DNA of 64,000 nt from Adonisia turfae CCMR0081 (GCF_011009555.1 NZ_QXHD01000004.1:1667459-1731458), one strand, 5' to 3'. Counted from the stretch's first letter, positions 38,370-48,231 are shown. Numbers and translations: made by a program. The notes: a model not told the origin generated them from the letters alone.

Positions 38370-39158
38370 ATGACCCAAGCGGATATGTCCATGACCAATC
38401 ATGCCAATGGCAATTCTGTCGGTGCTGAGGCAGTGATCGTTGCTAGCGATGTAGAGAAGTGGTACGACAACGGCTTTAATGTGCTCAAGGGCGTCAGCCT
38501 TGATGTATATAAGGGGGAAGTGGTGGTCGTGATGGGGCCATCGGGTTCCGGTAAGTCCACCTTTATTCGTACGTTTAATGCTCTAGAGCCTTACCAAAAG
38601 GGCAGCATTGTTATTGATGGCATTGAGATTTCCCACGACTTGAAGAACATTGAGGAGATTCGTCGGGAAGTGGGCATGGTGTTTCAGCAGTTTAATCTGT
38701 TTCCCCACCTGACGGTTCTGCAAAATGTCACCCTGGCTCCGATTTGGGTGCGTAAGCAGAAGAAACGGGAAGCAGAAGAAATTGCCATGCAGCTGTTAGA
38801 GCGTGTAGGCATTTTAGAGCAGGCTAATAAGTTTCCAGGGCAGTTGTCCGGTGGTCAGCAGCAGCGGGTGGCCATTGCCCGTTCCCTCGCCATGCAACCC
38901 AAGATTATGCTGTTTGACGAGCCCACCTCTGCCCTCGACCCTGAAATGGTACGAGAAGTACTCGATGTTATGCGTGGTCTAGCAGACACAGGGATGACCA
39001 TGGTCTGTGTTACCCATGAAGTTGGTTTCGCCCGTGAAGTGGCTGACCGAGTTGTTCTCATGGATGCTGGTGTGCTCGTGGAAGAGAACACGCCGGATGA
39101 GTTCTTTAATAACCCTAAAGAAGAGCGCTCCCAGAAGTTCTTGTCTCAAATTCTTTAG
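38370..39158 (+). CDS. Amino-acid ABC transporter ATPase (GlnQ/AapP/BgtA type)
   Basis: A 262-residue ATPase with Walker [10 protein letters not shown] (about 56-64), the Q-loop [12 protein letters not shown], the signature LSGGQQQR, Walker [13 protein letters not shown] and the switch His in CVTHEVG. It powers the NatFGH transporter. In Anabaena the ATPase (BgtA) is encoded elsewhere and shared with the basic amino-acid system; here it is the fourth gene of the cluster, 106 bp after natH, as in proteobacterial aapJQMP. GAGGA precedes the chosen ATG. Confidence 0.93.
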   Translation: MTQADMSMTNHANGNSVGAEAVIVASDVEKWYDNGFNVLKGVSLDVYKGEVVVVMGPSGSGKSTFIRTFNALEPYQKGSIVIDGIEISHDLKNIEEIRREVGMVFQQFNLFPHLTVLQNVTLAPIWVRKQKKREAEEIAMQLLERVGILEQANKFPGQLSGGQQQRVAIARSLAMQPKIMLFDEPTSALDPEMVREVLDVMRGLADTGMTMVCVTHEVGFAREVADRVVLMDAGVLVEENTPDEFFNNPKEERSQKFLSQIL

Positions 39159-39170
39159 GAATACGATCCT

Positions 39171-39198
39171 GTAGGGACAGCTCTTGTGGGTGCCCTAA
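39171..39198. repeat. Diverged GTAGGG palindromic repeat between convergent genes
   Basis: GTAGGGACAGCTCTTG followed by TGGGTGCCCTAA: imperfect, placed between the ABC ATPase gene and flv1, which converge. Same position type as the repeats at 7455 and 9409. Confidence 0.45.
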
Positions 39199-39202
39199 TG
39201 CC

Positions 39203-40924
39203 TTACAGTTGATGGATGGCAGTCAGTCCCCCTTTATCTAATACCTGACCATTGTTGATATGAGCGTATACCAATAGATGACTGCCAATGGTTTGTTGAC
39301 TGATGATGGTACCCTCTAAATAGGCTAGAGCATCAGTAAATATCGGTTTTCCCCCTTGTAAGATTTCGGTGTTCAGCTGATCTACGGGAATCTGACAGGA
39401 TTTTTGATAGGAAAAATGGCGGCGGATACTACGTCCTTCTTTGAGGATGTTGAGAACAAATGAGTCCTGGGTTTGTAGACTTGAAATCGCATCATCCCCC
39501 ATAGGTAAAGCCATCATAATCCCCGGCGGTGCGAAACTGGCTTGGGAAATCCTGGCGGTGAGAATCGCCCGATGGTGACTGTGGTGTTCAAAGGTAACTA
39601 CGCATAGAGAGCCGATGATGCGCCCCAGGGCCTGAGCGGTACGGCTAGTCTGAATGTCGACCATCGTCTGACGCGGTACCTGCTGACGGGAACGCTTACG
39701 CAACTGCTGAGCAAATGCGGTGGCAGCAGTTTGACATATCTTGAGGGTAGTCGAATCGGGGCTAAACTGCACGCGAATTGGCTCAAAGCCAAACCGATAA
39801 CCTGCATCCCGCAACTTTTGTTGTAATAAGTCAATCGCTTCGCCACTCCATCCATAGGAGCCAAATACTCCCGTCAACTTTGTTTTAGGTATATTTGCCA
39901 GGATTGTACCCAAGGCAGTTTGAATTTGTACTGGGGCATGGCCACCCAATGTGGGCGACCCAATAATAAACCCATCACAGTCGGCAACAACTTTAGTGAG
40001 AGTCTCAGTGGGAGTATACTCACAATTAATAGCTTCCACCGCCACACCATTGTCTGTGAGACCTTGGGCAATGGCATGGGCGATGGTGGACGTACTACCA
40101 TAGGCCGAGGCGTAGAGTACGGCAACCCGCAGTGTCCGTTGGGTTTGTTCCTGGCACCACTGTCGATAGTCCTGACGAAATCGACTCAGGCTGTGGCGTA
40201 CTAAGGGACCATGGCCTGGCGCAAGAATCTTGAAAGAAAAGGCATCAAACTGATCTAGGGCGACTTCTACCTGTTTGGCCTGGGGGGCCTGGAGACAATC
40301 AAAATAGTAACGGCGGTCATCATTGAGTTCACGCCAGTGGCTATCCCAAATATTGTTGCCGCAAAAGTGGCTGCCAAATAGCTTATCGCTATATAAAATC
40401 TCACTGGTTGGATCGTAGGTGCAAAGTCCATCGGGCCAGCGTGGGGTTGGCACACTAATAAAGCTGAGGCGATGTCCCTGACCCAAGTCTAGCGTATCTC
40501 CTGTACGGACAGGGACCACCGACCAAACTAGACCTGATTTTTTTAGGGTACTGAAGGCAGGGTGAGAACACACCAGTGTTGCCTGGGGTGCTATCTGCTG
40601 TAGGCCCCTGAGGGTAACAATCCGATTAGAATTTACGTGGCTGGTGATGATGTAGTCAATGTTATGGGGGTTAATCTGTTGTTGTAGCGTAGCTAAATAG
40701 GTAGCTGTAAAAGACTCACCTGGCGGGTCGATAAGGGCGATTTTCTCGCTTTTGATTAAGTAGGAATTAGCGGTGGTGCCCCGCCGCCGTCCATATTCAA
40801 TTTCAAATTTGAGGCGATCCCAGGTGCGAGATCGTAATACTTGGGATTGTGTACCAATGTCTGCCACCTGCACATCCCGAGGACGGCTGCCGGTTGACGA
40901 AATTGTTGGTGTTGTATAAGTCAT
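39203..40924 (-). CDS. flv1: Flavodiiron protein Flv1-like (non-canonical diiron site)
   Basis: Three domains: a metallo-beta-lactamase-like domain (about 35-270), a flavodoxin-like domain (about 275-410, starting RVAVLYASAYGSTSTIAHAIAQGL) and the C-terminal flavin-reductase-like domain found only in phototroph flavodiiron proteins. The iron ligands are mostly replaced: the HxExDH motif reads HVNSNR, the next His is Arg (TPRWPDG) and the following Asp is Lys. This is the pattern known for Flv1 and Flv2. It should work as a heterodimer with Flv3, passing photosystem I electrons to oxygen. Flv1 is preferred over Flv2 because no sll0218-like gene lies between the pair. Confidence 0.85.
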   Translation of the reverse strand: MTYTTPTISSTGSRPRDVQVADIGTQSQVLRSRTWDRLKFEIEYGRRRGTTANSYLIKSEKIALIDPPGESFTATYLATLQQQINPHNIDYIITSHVNSNRIVTLRGLQQIAPQATLVCSHPAFSTLKKSGLVWSVVPVRTGDTLDLGQGHRLSFISVPTPRWPDGLCTYDPTSEILYSDKLFGSHFCGNNIWDSHWRELNDDRRYYFDCLQAPQAKQVEVALDQFDAFSFKILAPGHGPLVRHSLSRFRQDYRQWCQEQTQRTLRVAVLYASAYGSTSTIAHAIAQGLTDNGVAVEAINCEYTPTETLTKVVADCDGFIIGSPTLGGHAPVQIQTALGTILANIPKTKLTGVFGSYGWSGEAIDLLQQKLRDAGYRFGFEPIRVQFSPDSTTLKICQTAATAFAQQLRKRSRQQVPRQTMVDIQTSRTAQALGRIIGSLCVVTFEHHSHHRAILTARISQASFAPPGIMMALPMGDDAISSLQTQDSFVLNILKEGRSIRRHFSYQKSCQIPVDQLNTEILQGGKPIFTDALAYLEGTIISQQTIGSHLLVYAHINNGQVLDKGGLTAIHQL

Positions 40925-41031
40925 CGTATATGTTCTCTTGGTGATAGGTTAGAGCAAAAACTTCTGTGAGTACAAAATGAAGTGTCATGCATGGCAATGA
41001 CACCCAAAAAGTTTGTTATTAGTCACCATTT

Positions 41032-42768
41032 TTAGTAATGACTACCGGCTTTGCGATGATGGACAGCGGTGATACCGTCAGGGTGAGCCACCCGTCCACG
41101 ATCGGCAGCGCAATACATTATCCAATGATCTCCTGCATCGGTACGGCTGATGACCCGACACTCCAAATATGCCAGTGCTTCAGCTAAAATCGGGGAACCG
41201 TTCTCCGCATCGTAGGTGGCAATGCCAATAAACCGATCGGCGCCGGGGGGAAAGCGCTTGAGGAAATGCTTCATCAACCGCTGGTAGTTGCCCTCTTCCA
41301 ACACATTTAGAACAAAATAATCCTCTCCATGCAGCAGAGATTCAATAGCACGTTCCTTGGCAACGGCCACCGCCAGCCCCAAAGGCTCAACGGTAGCCTG
41401 CATGACCCAGGAGGCCAACATGGCACTGGTGACATCTCCTTTACGGGCAGTGACTATATAAAGACCACTACTCAACCGCCCTAGAGCCTGGTCTAAGCTA
41501 GAGTCTGAGGCTTCTCTGCGATGCTGCCGATGGTTTTGACTCACCCACTGCCCCAGATCAGTGCCTGCTTCCTGACAGTGTTGCTTAGTGGCATCAGATG
41601 GGGTCGCCTTGATCAAGATTGGTGGAAATGCTTCTATTAGTCCCAGTTCTATAAACCGATTACGCAGTGGATAAATCGGTTCGTCGTGACCGCCACCCGT
41701 TTCAAATAAGCCAATGGCCTGTTTAGGATGGGCCACCGCCAAAATTGTACTGAGTGCAGCAGAGACGTGACTATTATTGGTTGCTTGAGGTGGCATCCCT
41801 ACCACCAGGGCGGTGGCAGTGGTGGCAATTTCTCTCACATCGTGGAGATCGGTTTCGTTTAAGTCCACTAGCTCAACATCGGTGCCGGTTTTGTGAATAC
41901 CCTGAGCAATTGCACGGGCGATATGATCACTATGGCCATACTCATCGGTGTAAATCAGCGCTACGTAGGGAGTCGCCTTAGATTGGGCTTCGCTCCAGGT
42001 GCGATAGTATTCGAGCCATTGCTGCTGGTGATGTTGCAGTAGGGGACCATGTCCGGTGGCCACTAGGGTCACCGTCAACTTATTCATCCGCTTTAGGGCT
42101 CCCAATACGGACCTGGCATTAGGCCCCATCAAACAGTCGTAATAATACTGAAAGTCTTGCTCTAGCAGCTCTGGTATCTCGTCGTAGAGAGCGTCATCGC
42201 AGTAGTGCATGCCAAACACATCACAGGTATAGAGCACCTGAGTCCCACTGTCGTAGGTGAAGATTGTGTCGGGCCAGTGAAGATTAGGAGCCGAAACAAA
42301 CTCCAGACAGTGTCCCTGCCCCAAATTTAGCTGGCTGCCACTTTTAACCAATTGAAAAGCAAATGGACGATGCAGCTGATGTTGTAAAAACTGAATGGCT
42401 ACCTTCGAGCCTACTATTGTCAACTGGGGCACAATCTCCAACAAACGGCCAATTAAGCCACTGTGGTCTGGTTCAGTGTGATTGACGACAAGATAATCAA
42501 TTGTTGTTGGATCCACCAGACCTTCGAGAGTCTCAAAATATAACGCTTCAAATTTTTGGTGAGATGTGTCAACTAACGCAGTTTGATCACCACGGATGAG
42601 AAAAGAATTATAGGTAGTTCCATTTTTTAACTCGAATTCGATATCGAAACGGTCTCGATCCCAGTCAAGGCAACGAATTGCTGTAGAACCCAAGGCAATT
42701 TCAGCAGTTTGGATTGTCAGTCTATTTGGTGAAGCCGTTGTTATTGACGGAGCAGCAAGAGTAACCAT
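41032..42768 (-). CDS. flv3: Flavodiiron protein Flv3-like (canonical diiron site)
   Basis: Same three-domain layout as its neighbour but with an intact iron site: NHTEPDHSG supplies His, Glu, Asp and His, NLHWPD the next His, TCDVFGMHYC the bridging Asp and ATGHGPLL the last His. Sequence and gene order favour Flv3 over Flv4. Flv1/Flv3 carry out the Mehler-like reaction (electrons from photosystem I to oxygen, giving water), protecting cells in changing light. flv3 lies upstream of flv1 by 107 bp on the same strand, so they are probably one operon. Confidence 0.87.
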   Translation of the reverse strand: MVTLAAPSITTASPNRLTIQTAEIALGSTAIRCLDWDRDRFDIEFELKNGTTYNSFLIRGDQTALVDTSHQKFEALYFETLEGLVDPTTIDYLVVNHTEPDHSGLIGRLLEIVPQLTIVGSKVAIQFLQHQLHRPFAFQLVKSGSQLNLGQGHCLEFVSAPNLHWPDTIFTYDSGTQVLYTCDVFGMHYCDDALYDEIPELLEQDFQYYYDCLMGPNARSVLGALKRMNKLTVTLVATGHGPLLQHHQQQWLEYYRTWSEAQSKATPYVALIYTDEYGHSDHIARAIAQGIHKTGTDVELVDLNETDLHDVREIATTATALVVGMPPQATNNSHVSAALSTILAVAHPKQAIGLFETGGGHDEPIYPLRNRFIELGLIEAFPPILIKATPSDATKQHCQEAGTDLGQWVSQNHRQHRREASDSSLDQALGRLSSGLYIVTARKGDVTSAMLASWVMQATVEPLGLAVAVAKERAIESLLHGEDYFVLNVLEEGNYQRLMKHFLKRFPPGADRFIGIATYDAENGSPILAEALAYLECRVISRTDAGDHWIMYCAADRGRVAHPDGITAVHHRKAGSHY

Positions 42769-43143
42769 AGGGTGAAAATCCTGACTGAAAATTTGATGGA
42801 CTTGTCCCTATGGTGGCGACAGAATCAGGATCTGTAAAATGTTAATTCTCTAATTGTCTTATAAGCTTAGCTAATGATTTTTTAGTTATTTAATCTGCTT
42901 TGCTAATGCATAGGTATTGATCAATTTTAAAAAGCTTTGACAGCTCTGATGGCTTAGGCGCTTGCGCTTAAATAACCACCCCATTACCCCATTACTCATG
43001 CACCCATCTACAGCCCCAACCTGGGTCTTTATTGTTGTGCAGTCCCCTTACCCTTAGTGCGGTGAACCGTGTCGAGATATGGTCAATCAAGCGTTTGCCT
43101 AGATGCCTTTTAAATTCTCCCGAGGATTAGCCATGCTCGAACT
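42769..43143. other. 375-bp region between narB and flv3
   Basis: No gene is visible. It holds the flv3 promoter and the end of the narB transcript. A small near-palindrome (TTAGGCGCTTGCGCTTAA) lies near 42955. I found no GTA-N8-TAC site here, so nothing shows that flv3-flv1 are under direct NtcA control. Confidence 0.5.
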
Positions 43144-45375
43144 TTAAACTTTCACAGGTTCCATTGCTATTTTCTGGGCCGCTTCGAACCGAGACTTAAC
43201 AGTGGCCTCATCGGAAATCTGAGGTGCCGGAACTGGAATCACCTGCACAGCACAAGCCTTAAGCTCAGGTTCCAGGGAGATTGGACAAACCTCCGGGTGA
43301 GTCAAGGCATTAACTTCCATGTTGTCACCCCAGAGAAACCCCCAATGCATGGGCATAAAGATGGTGCCACGGGTAATGTTTTGCGTGACCAGAACTTTTA
43401 GCTGGGCAAAGCTGCGTTGCGATCGCACCTCCACCCAATCCCCAGACTGCACCTCCAGCAACTGTGCATCCCGAGGATTCACCTCCAGCAGCGGCTCCGG
43501 ATAACGCTTTGTAATCCGCTCAATCCGTCCCGTCCGACTTTGAGTATGCCAATGCCCATACAGTCGACCCGTTGTCAGCACAAAGGGATAATCCTCATTA
43601 GGGGGCTCAGCTAGCCCTTTAATATGGAAGGCACAGAACTTAGCCTTCTGATTAGGCGTGGCAAATCGATAGTTCGTGTATAGTCGCTTGTCATGTTTGC
43701 CATAGGCGATCTCATCACTCTCCCCTGCCGGGCAAGGCCACTGAATGGGTCCCTTCGCCAGTCGCCCATGGCTGAGGCCTGTAGAATCGCATAGGCGATT
43801 GGCTGTCAGCGTCACAAACTCGTCATATACCTCAGCTGATGTGCGCTGAGCAAACGGTTTTTCAAAGCCCAATCGACGACCCACTTCAGCAAAAATCTCC
43901 CAGTCAGCCTTAGCCTCGCCAACAGGATTACGGAAGGCAGGGCAGTAAGTGACCACTCGCTCAGAATTAGTCATGGCACCGGCTTTCTCACCCCATTGGG
44001 TAGCGGGTAGAACTACGTGGGCAAAGGCAGCAGTTTCGGTTGGGTAATAAGCGTCCTGGCAAATGGTGAAAGGAGAATTTCTGAGGGCAGCCTGGGTGCG
44101 CTTAATATCTGGCATACTGACGGCGGGATTGGTAGCAGCTACCCAAAAGACGCCTAGATCCCCTCGTTCCAGGGCCAGCATCATATCCCAAGCCGCCAGC
44201 CCCGGTACCGGAGAAATACTGCCCCCAGGCACCTGCCATACCTTTTCTACTGTTTGGCGATGCTCTGGGTTTTTTACCAGGCGATAACCGGGCAAAATGT
44301 GGGCTAATCCACCCGCTTCTCGACCCCCCATGGCATTGGGCTGCCCTGTGAGAGAAAAAGGACCCGCTCCAGGCTTGCCAATATTACCTGTCATCAGATG
44401 CAGGTTGATGATGGTGCGACACTTAGCAGTTCCCTCTGTGGACTGGTTCACCCCCATAGACCATAGGGATAGCACTCGCTGAGATTTGCCCCACCAGGCA
44501 GCTACTTTGGTAAGTTCACTCAGGGTGATGCCGCAAATCTCAGTCACTCGTTCGGGGGGATAGCTTTTCACCACCTGGGCATAGTCACTAAAGCCATCAG
44601 TACAGGAGTCAATAAAGCTGGGATCGATCCAGCTATGTCTCAAGAGTAGGTGGGCGATGCCGTTGAGCAATGCAATATCGGTTCCCGGCTTAATGGCCAA
44701 ATGTAAATCCGCTGCCTTTGCAGTATCGGTGCGGCGCGGGTCCACCACAATCATCTTTACCTTGCGGTTTTTCTTGTGGTATTTCTTCAACCGATTAAAC
44801 ACAATTGGATGACAATCGGCTGTATTGGTCCCAATTAAAAAGGCACAGTCAGTTTGTTCTAAATCGTCGTAACAACAAGGGGGACCATCTGACCCAAAGC
44901 TTTGGATATAGCCCGCTACCGCTGACGACATACATAGGCGAGAGTTGGCATCAAAGTTGTTAGTACCTAAACAACCTTTCAATAACTTTTGTGCGGTGTA
45001 ATAATCTTCTGTTTGAAACTGGCCAGATCCATACATGGCAATGGCTTCTGGACCTCGTTCATTCAAGGTTTTACGAATCTCATAGGTGATGCGATTGAGG
45101 GCATCTTCCCAAGAGACACGCTGTAGTGGCTGGTCGAGAGACTCTCTCATCATTGGGTGAAGCAATCGCCCCCGATCAAGGGAATCGCCGATGGTGCCCC
45201 CCTTGATGCATACCTGACCTTTGCTTGATGGGTGGTTGCGATCGCCCCGCGCTTGCCAAACCGGATTACCCTGTTCATCGCGATTTACAGCTCGCCCCGG
45301 TTGCGCAGGAGGTAATACCTCAAGGCCACAGCCTACACCACAGTATGGGCACAGTGTTTTTGCTCCATCAGCCAT
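43144..45375 (-). CDS. narB: Ferredoxin-dependent assimilatory nitrate reductase
   Basis: A bis-MGD molybdoenzyme of about 743 residues. The N-terminal [4Fe-4S] motif is CPYCGVGCGLEV...SKGQVCIKGG, followed by the family landmarks RDNRM-type domain I sequences, SRLCMSSAVAGY, WSMGVNQSTEGT and the MGD-binding C-terminus (LTTGRLYGHWHT). It reduces nitrate to nitrite with ferredoxin electrons in the cytoplasm. GTG-GATGGAGG lies nine bases before ATG 45375, which is preferred to the ATG at 45384. It follows nrtP by 201 bp on the same strand and is probably expressed with it. Confidence 0.95.
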   Translation of the reverse strand: MADGAKTLCPYCGVGCGLEVLPPAQPGRAVNRDEQGNPVWQARGDRNHPSSKGQVCIKGGTIGDSLDRGRLLHPMMRESLDQPLQRVSWEDALNRITYEIRKTLNERGPEAIAMYGSGQFQTEDYYTAQKLLKGCLGTNNFDANSRLCMSSAVAGYIQSFGSDGPPCCYDDLEQTDCAFLIGTNTADCHPIVFNRLKKYHKKNRKVKMIVVDPRRTDTAKAADLHLAIKPGTDIALLNGIAHLLLRHSWIDPSFIDSCTDGFSDYAQVVKSYPPERVTEICGITLSELTKVAAWWGKSQRVLSLWSMGVNQSTEGTAKCRTIINLHLMTGNIGKPGAGPFSLTGQPNAMGGREAGGLAHILPGYRLVKNPEHRQTVEKVWQVPGGSISPVPGLAAWDMMLALERGDLGVFWVAATNPAVSMPDIKRTQAALRNSPFTICQDAYYPTETAAFAHVVLPATQWGEKAGAMTNSERVVTYCPAFRNPVGEAKADWEIFAEVGRRLGFEKPFAQRTSAEVYDEFVTLTANRLCDSTGLSHGRLAKGPIQWPCPAGESDEIAYGKHDKRLYTNYRFATPNQKAKFCAFHIKGLAEPPNEDYPFVLTTGRLYGHWHTQSRTGRIERITKRYPEPLLEVNPRDAQLLEVQSGDWVEVRSQRSFAQLKVLVTQNITRGTIFMPMHWGFLWGDNMEVNALTHPEVCPISLEPELKACAVQVIPVPAPQISDEATVKSRFEAAQKIAMEPVKV

Positions 45376-45576
45376 AGATCGCATCCTCCATCCACAAGAA
45401 ATCTGTCTTATGTTAATTCGAAAATTAAATCTTTTTTAGACAGAAAAGGGGAGCGCAAACCGGCCCCCCAATCTGTTGAGTTGACATTGCTATCATCACT
45501 GGTTGCTATAACACTTGGGATAATGACAACCAGTATCGACGCTGTTTTGCTCGCTTAAGCGAACGTTGTTGTGGCG

Positions 45577-47139
45577 TTAGCCAACGTAGGAACCATCAGC
45601 AGGTACAGATATATTAGATATGTCTTCACCTTCGTGGGCCTCTGCAAAGGAACCTTTGGGCTCTTCGAGGATGAAGAAGCATAGGAAGGCAACAATAATT
45701 GCTGCAACACCTAGGGTCTGGAAGAAGATGATGTTACCGATATCTCCCTCAGGTACCAAGCTGTAAAGAGTCAGGTAAGCAACCGCACCAACGTTACCGT
45801 AAGCACCAACGTTACCAGCAATCTGACCAGTTACACGGCGCTTTACAAGGGGCACGATGGCAAATGTGGAGCCTTCACCAGCTTGTACAAAGAAGGAGCA
45901 AGCCATGGTTAAGATAACGGCGAGACCAACCATAAAGGTACCGCCGCCGCCGAGAGCATCACGAATACTAGGGATGCTGCTCATGACAAGGTAACCAATG
46001 CCCATAAAGAGGGTTAGAACCCCCATAGTTGTTTTACGGCTACCGAGTCTGTCGGAAATCAAACCACCGCTAGGACGAGCAAACAGATTCATGAACGCGT
46101 AGCTTGCGGCCAACATACCAGCCAGGGCTTTGCTCAAACCAAAGGTGCCTTCGAAGAAAGCGGGCAGCATGGATACTACAGCCAGCTCAGAACCGAAATT
46201 CACAATGTAAGTTAGCTCAAGAATGGCAACCTGCTTAAACTTATAGCGATCTTCAGCAGGGTAGCGCTTAGCACCAGACAATAAGTCTTTATTGACTGTC
46301 CAGCAGTTGTAAGCCTGGAAGAGATACAGGGCGATTAGGGCTGCGATCGCAAGACCAAATGTACCTTCGTTGAGGAAACCAACTTTCTTAAGACGCCAAG
46401 CCAGAACAACCAGAATGCCAGTTAGAGGTAGATTCATAAGCATCAGACCCCAGAAGTCTCTTACCGTAGTGACTTCCATACCGCGAGTGCTGGGGGGACG
46501 CTGGTAAACCTTACCAGGGGGCGTATCTTCCACGCTGAAGTAGTATAAGCATCCATAAAGGGCTGCAATGATGCCAGTGGCAGCAATCACAATGCGCCAG
46601 TTGAGTAATGGACCACTGTCAGGGACTTGGAAAGCACCAGGAATGAAGTTGAGAGCAGTTGCCAGACCGACAAGAGTAAATGCAGAGAATGCAGAACCAA
46701 AGTTACCCCAGCCACCATAAATACCTTCAGCCAGACCAATCTCCTTGGGGGGGAACCACTCTGCGGTCATGCGAATACCGATGACAAAACCAGCACCCAC
46801 AATACCCATGAGCAGACGGCCAATCACCAACTGGTTAAAGCTTTGGGCAGAGGCGAAAATAATACAGGGAATCGCTGCATAGATGAGCAACAGCGAATAG
46901 GTCAAACGAGGACCATATTTATCCAACAACATGCCGATGATGACACGAGCTGGAACTGTAAGAGCCACATTGCAAATAGCAATGGTACGAATTTGACCTA
47001 CCTCCAGACCAAAATCCGCCTTAATTGCTGTCGCCAAAGGTGCCAGGTTAAACCAAACAACAAACGACAGGAAAAAGGCAAACCAGGTCATGTGGAGGAT
47101 TTTGTAGCGTCCCCTAAAGGACCACATCTCTCCTAGCAT
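45577..47139 (-). CDS. nrtP: Nitrate/nitrite permease NrtP (MFS, NNP family)
   Basis: A 520-residue, 12-span major-facilitator protein. It has the nitrate-nitrite porter features GRLLMGIVGAGFVIGIRMTAEWFPPKEIGLAEGIYGGWGNFGSAF near the N-terminus and the second signature around RRVTGQIAGNVGAYGNVGAVAYL. NrtP-type transporters replace the ABC transporter NrtABCD in marine and some filamentous cyanobacteria. AGGAGA precedes the start. An NtcA-type promoter (one mismatch) lies 280 bp upstream, giving a long leader. Confidence 0.95.
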   Translation of the reverse strand: MLGEMWSFRGRYKILHMTWFAFFLSFVVWFNLAPLATAIKADFGLEVGQIRTIAICNVALTVPARVIIGMLLDKYGPRLTYSLLLIYAAIPCIIFASAQSFNQLVIGRLLMGIVGAGFVIGIRMTAEWFPPKEIGLAEGIYGGWGNFGSAFSAFTLVGLATALNFIPGAFQVPDSGPLLNWRIVIAATGIIAALYGCLYYFSVEDTPPGKVYQRPPSTRGMEVTTVRDFWGLMLMNLPLTGILVVLAWRLKKVGFLNEGTFGLAIAALIALYLFQAYNCWTVNKDLLSGAKRYPAEDRYKFKQVAILELTYIVNFGSELAVVSMLPAFFEGTFGLSKALAGMLAASYAFMNLFARPSGGLISDRLGSRKTTMGVLTLFMGIGYLVMSSIPSIRDALGGGGTFMVGLAVILTMACSFFVQAGEGSTFAIVPLVKRRVTGQIAGNVGAYGNVGAVAYLTLYSLVPEGDIGNIIFFQTLGVAAIIVAFLCFFILEEPKGSFAEAHEGEDISNISVPADGSYVG

Positions 47140-47418
47140 CAGTTCTATTCTCCTGGACAGACAAACATTTCACTTTCCTTCTGAAATTCACTCATTAGTA
47201 GATTTCAGACTGCTGCTTTTTTAGAACAAAATCGCTAATGCTATGGATCCTGAAAGGACAACAGACAACGCGACGCAACAGATTTAATGGTGGATAGCCC
47301 TGAATCTCTCTAATCAACTCACTCTAAAAAACAAAAATCATTGACAAAAACTTGATGAAATCTGTCGATTTAAGATTAGTTGAACAGATAAAGTCTAAAG
47401 CCAAATCACCATAGCGTT

Positions 47419-47460
47419 ACATTATCGGTGAGCAACAAGTAAAAATGTGCCTTTCGCTAC
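47419..47460 (-). promoter_or_regulatory. Likely NtcA-activated promoter of nrtP-narB
   Basis: On the minus strand, GTAGCGAAAGGCAC (47460-47447) fits GTA-N8-TAC with one mismatch (CAC). Exactly 22 bp later TAATGT (47424-47419) fits TAN3T. The match is degenerate, but the spacing is right and the genes downstream are classic NtcA targets. Confidence 0.6.
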
Positions 47461-47671
47461 CATTAACGCCAAGTAATTCTTTTTTTGCATGTGATTGTTT
47501 GTTTTTTGCATAAAGCCGCCCAAGATGCTGAAGTGAAAGCAGTTTGGCCACACTATTGGATCACTCTTCTGCGGATGTCGTGGCCAGTAGCTACAAGATT
47601 CCTGGCGCTCGTTTCATAGCTTAAATGCAAGACTTTAGATAGTGACTGATATTAGAAGTTTTTTCAGCTAA

Positions 47672-47707
47672 AAAGCCTAACATTCCGCTCAGAGAATGTC
47701 AGGCTTT
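47672..47707 (-). terminator. Terminator of the small-gene unit
   Basis: AAAGCCT-A-ACATTC pairs with GAATGT-C-AGGCTTT, and on the minus strand it is followed by a T run (AGGCTTTTTAG). It lies about 85 bp after the stop of the 65-residue gene and before the nrtP promoter. Confidence 0.8.
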
Positions 47708-47746
47708 CAAGAGATTTTATCGAAAAACCAACTGTCTATGTTGCTC

Positions 47747-47781
47747 GCTAGCTTGTCTAGCTCTTGCTAGCTTGTCTAGCT
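47747..47781. repeat. 16-bp direct repeat, two copies
   Basis: GCTAGCTTGTCTAGCT occurs at 47747-47762 and 47766-47781. Each copy is itself partly self-complementary (AGCTAG/CTAGCT). It lies just past the 65-residue gene. Confidence 0.75.
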
Positions 47782-47792
47782 AATCATGCAAA

Positions 47793-47990
47793 CTACTTGC
47801 CAAGTTCAGACCACAATGTAGCCTGGTGAGGCGTAACGTTAGTCACATCTGCGGTTGTAGCTGGCTGAGCTAAGTAAACACGAACAGCGGTGTAACCAAC
47901 CACAAACATGGAAAACGCTGCTAGAGCCGCCGCCAAAGTTCGATCTAGGCTGGAAACTTGAGTAGACATGGCACGAGTCTGGGAGTCCAT
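47793..47990 (-). CDS. Small single-span membrane protein in the nitrate cluster
   Basis: 65 residues with one membrane span (TLAAALAAFSMFVVGYTAVRVYLA) and a short outer tail ending WSELGK. I do not recognise a family. A start at an internal ATG (MSTQVSS, 47969) is also possible. It follows the 54-residue gene by 76 bp on the same strand and is closed by a good terminator, so the two form a small unit between nirA and nrtP. The location suggests a link with nitrate assimilation; function is unknown. Confidence 0.55.
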   Translation of the reverse strand: MDSQTRAMSTQVSSLDRTLAAALAAFSMFVVGYTAVRVYLAQPATTADVTNVTPHQATLWSELGK

Positions 47991-48066
47991 ATAACTAACC
48001 CTGAACTATAATGTCAGCTCAAGCATCCCATAATTATTCTGTAGCAAACAATACTGTTTACGAAAT

Positions 48067-48231
48067 TTAGTCTTGAAACGAGTAGCTGACTGTTTCAGAA
48101 GCAGTGAATGGCTGTATAAATTGCTCGGTTAATGACATGGGTAATCCAGTCTGGTGCGAAATAATACCGTGGGCTACTCCAGCAGTAAGACCCAGGAAAG
48201 CAGGAAATATCAATGACTTTAGATTATTCAT
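48067..48231 (-). CDS. Small membrane protein, 54 residues, in the nitrate cluster
   Basis: An uninterrupted 54-codon frame from ATG 48231, starting MNNLKSLIFPAFLGLTAGVA and ending SYSFQD. One likely membrane span (about 6-25) is followed by a polar tail. The sequence looks like a genuine protein, with a normal composition and a Lys-start membrane anchor, but I know no function. It lies between the nirA terminator and the 65-residue gene. A perfect TGCA-N5-TGCA motif, the NtcB-type element, lies 110 bp upstream, so it may be induced with nirA. Confidence 0.55.
   Translation of the reverse strand: MNNLKSLIFPAFLGLTAGVAHGIISHQTGLPMSLTEQFIQPFTASETVSYSFQD

Noticed and set aside
39203..42768. Reading the flavodiiron pair as flv2-flv4
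   Set aside because: The flv4-flv2 operon normally has an sll0218-type gene between the two; here they are separated by only 107 bp and the order is canonical then non-canonical. Not fully excluded.
46627..47136. 169-codon frame antisense to nrtP
   Set aside because: It mirrors the clearly coding nrtP gene; its composition is that of a reverse-strand shadow.
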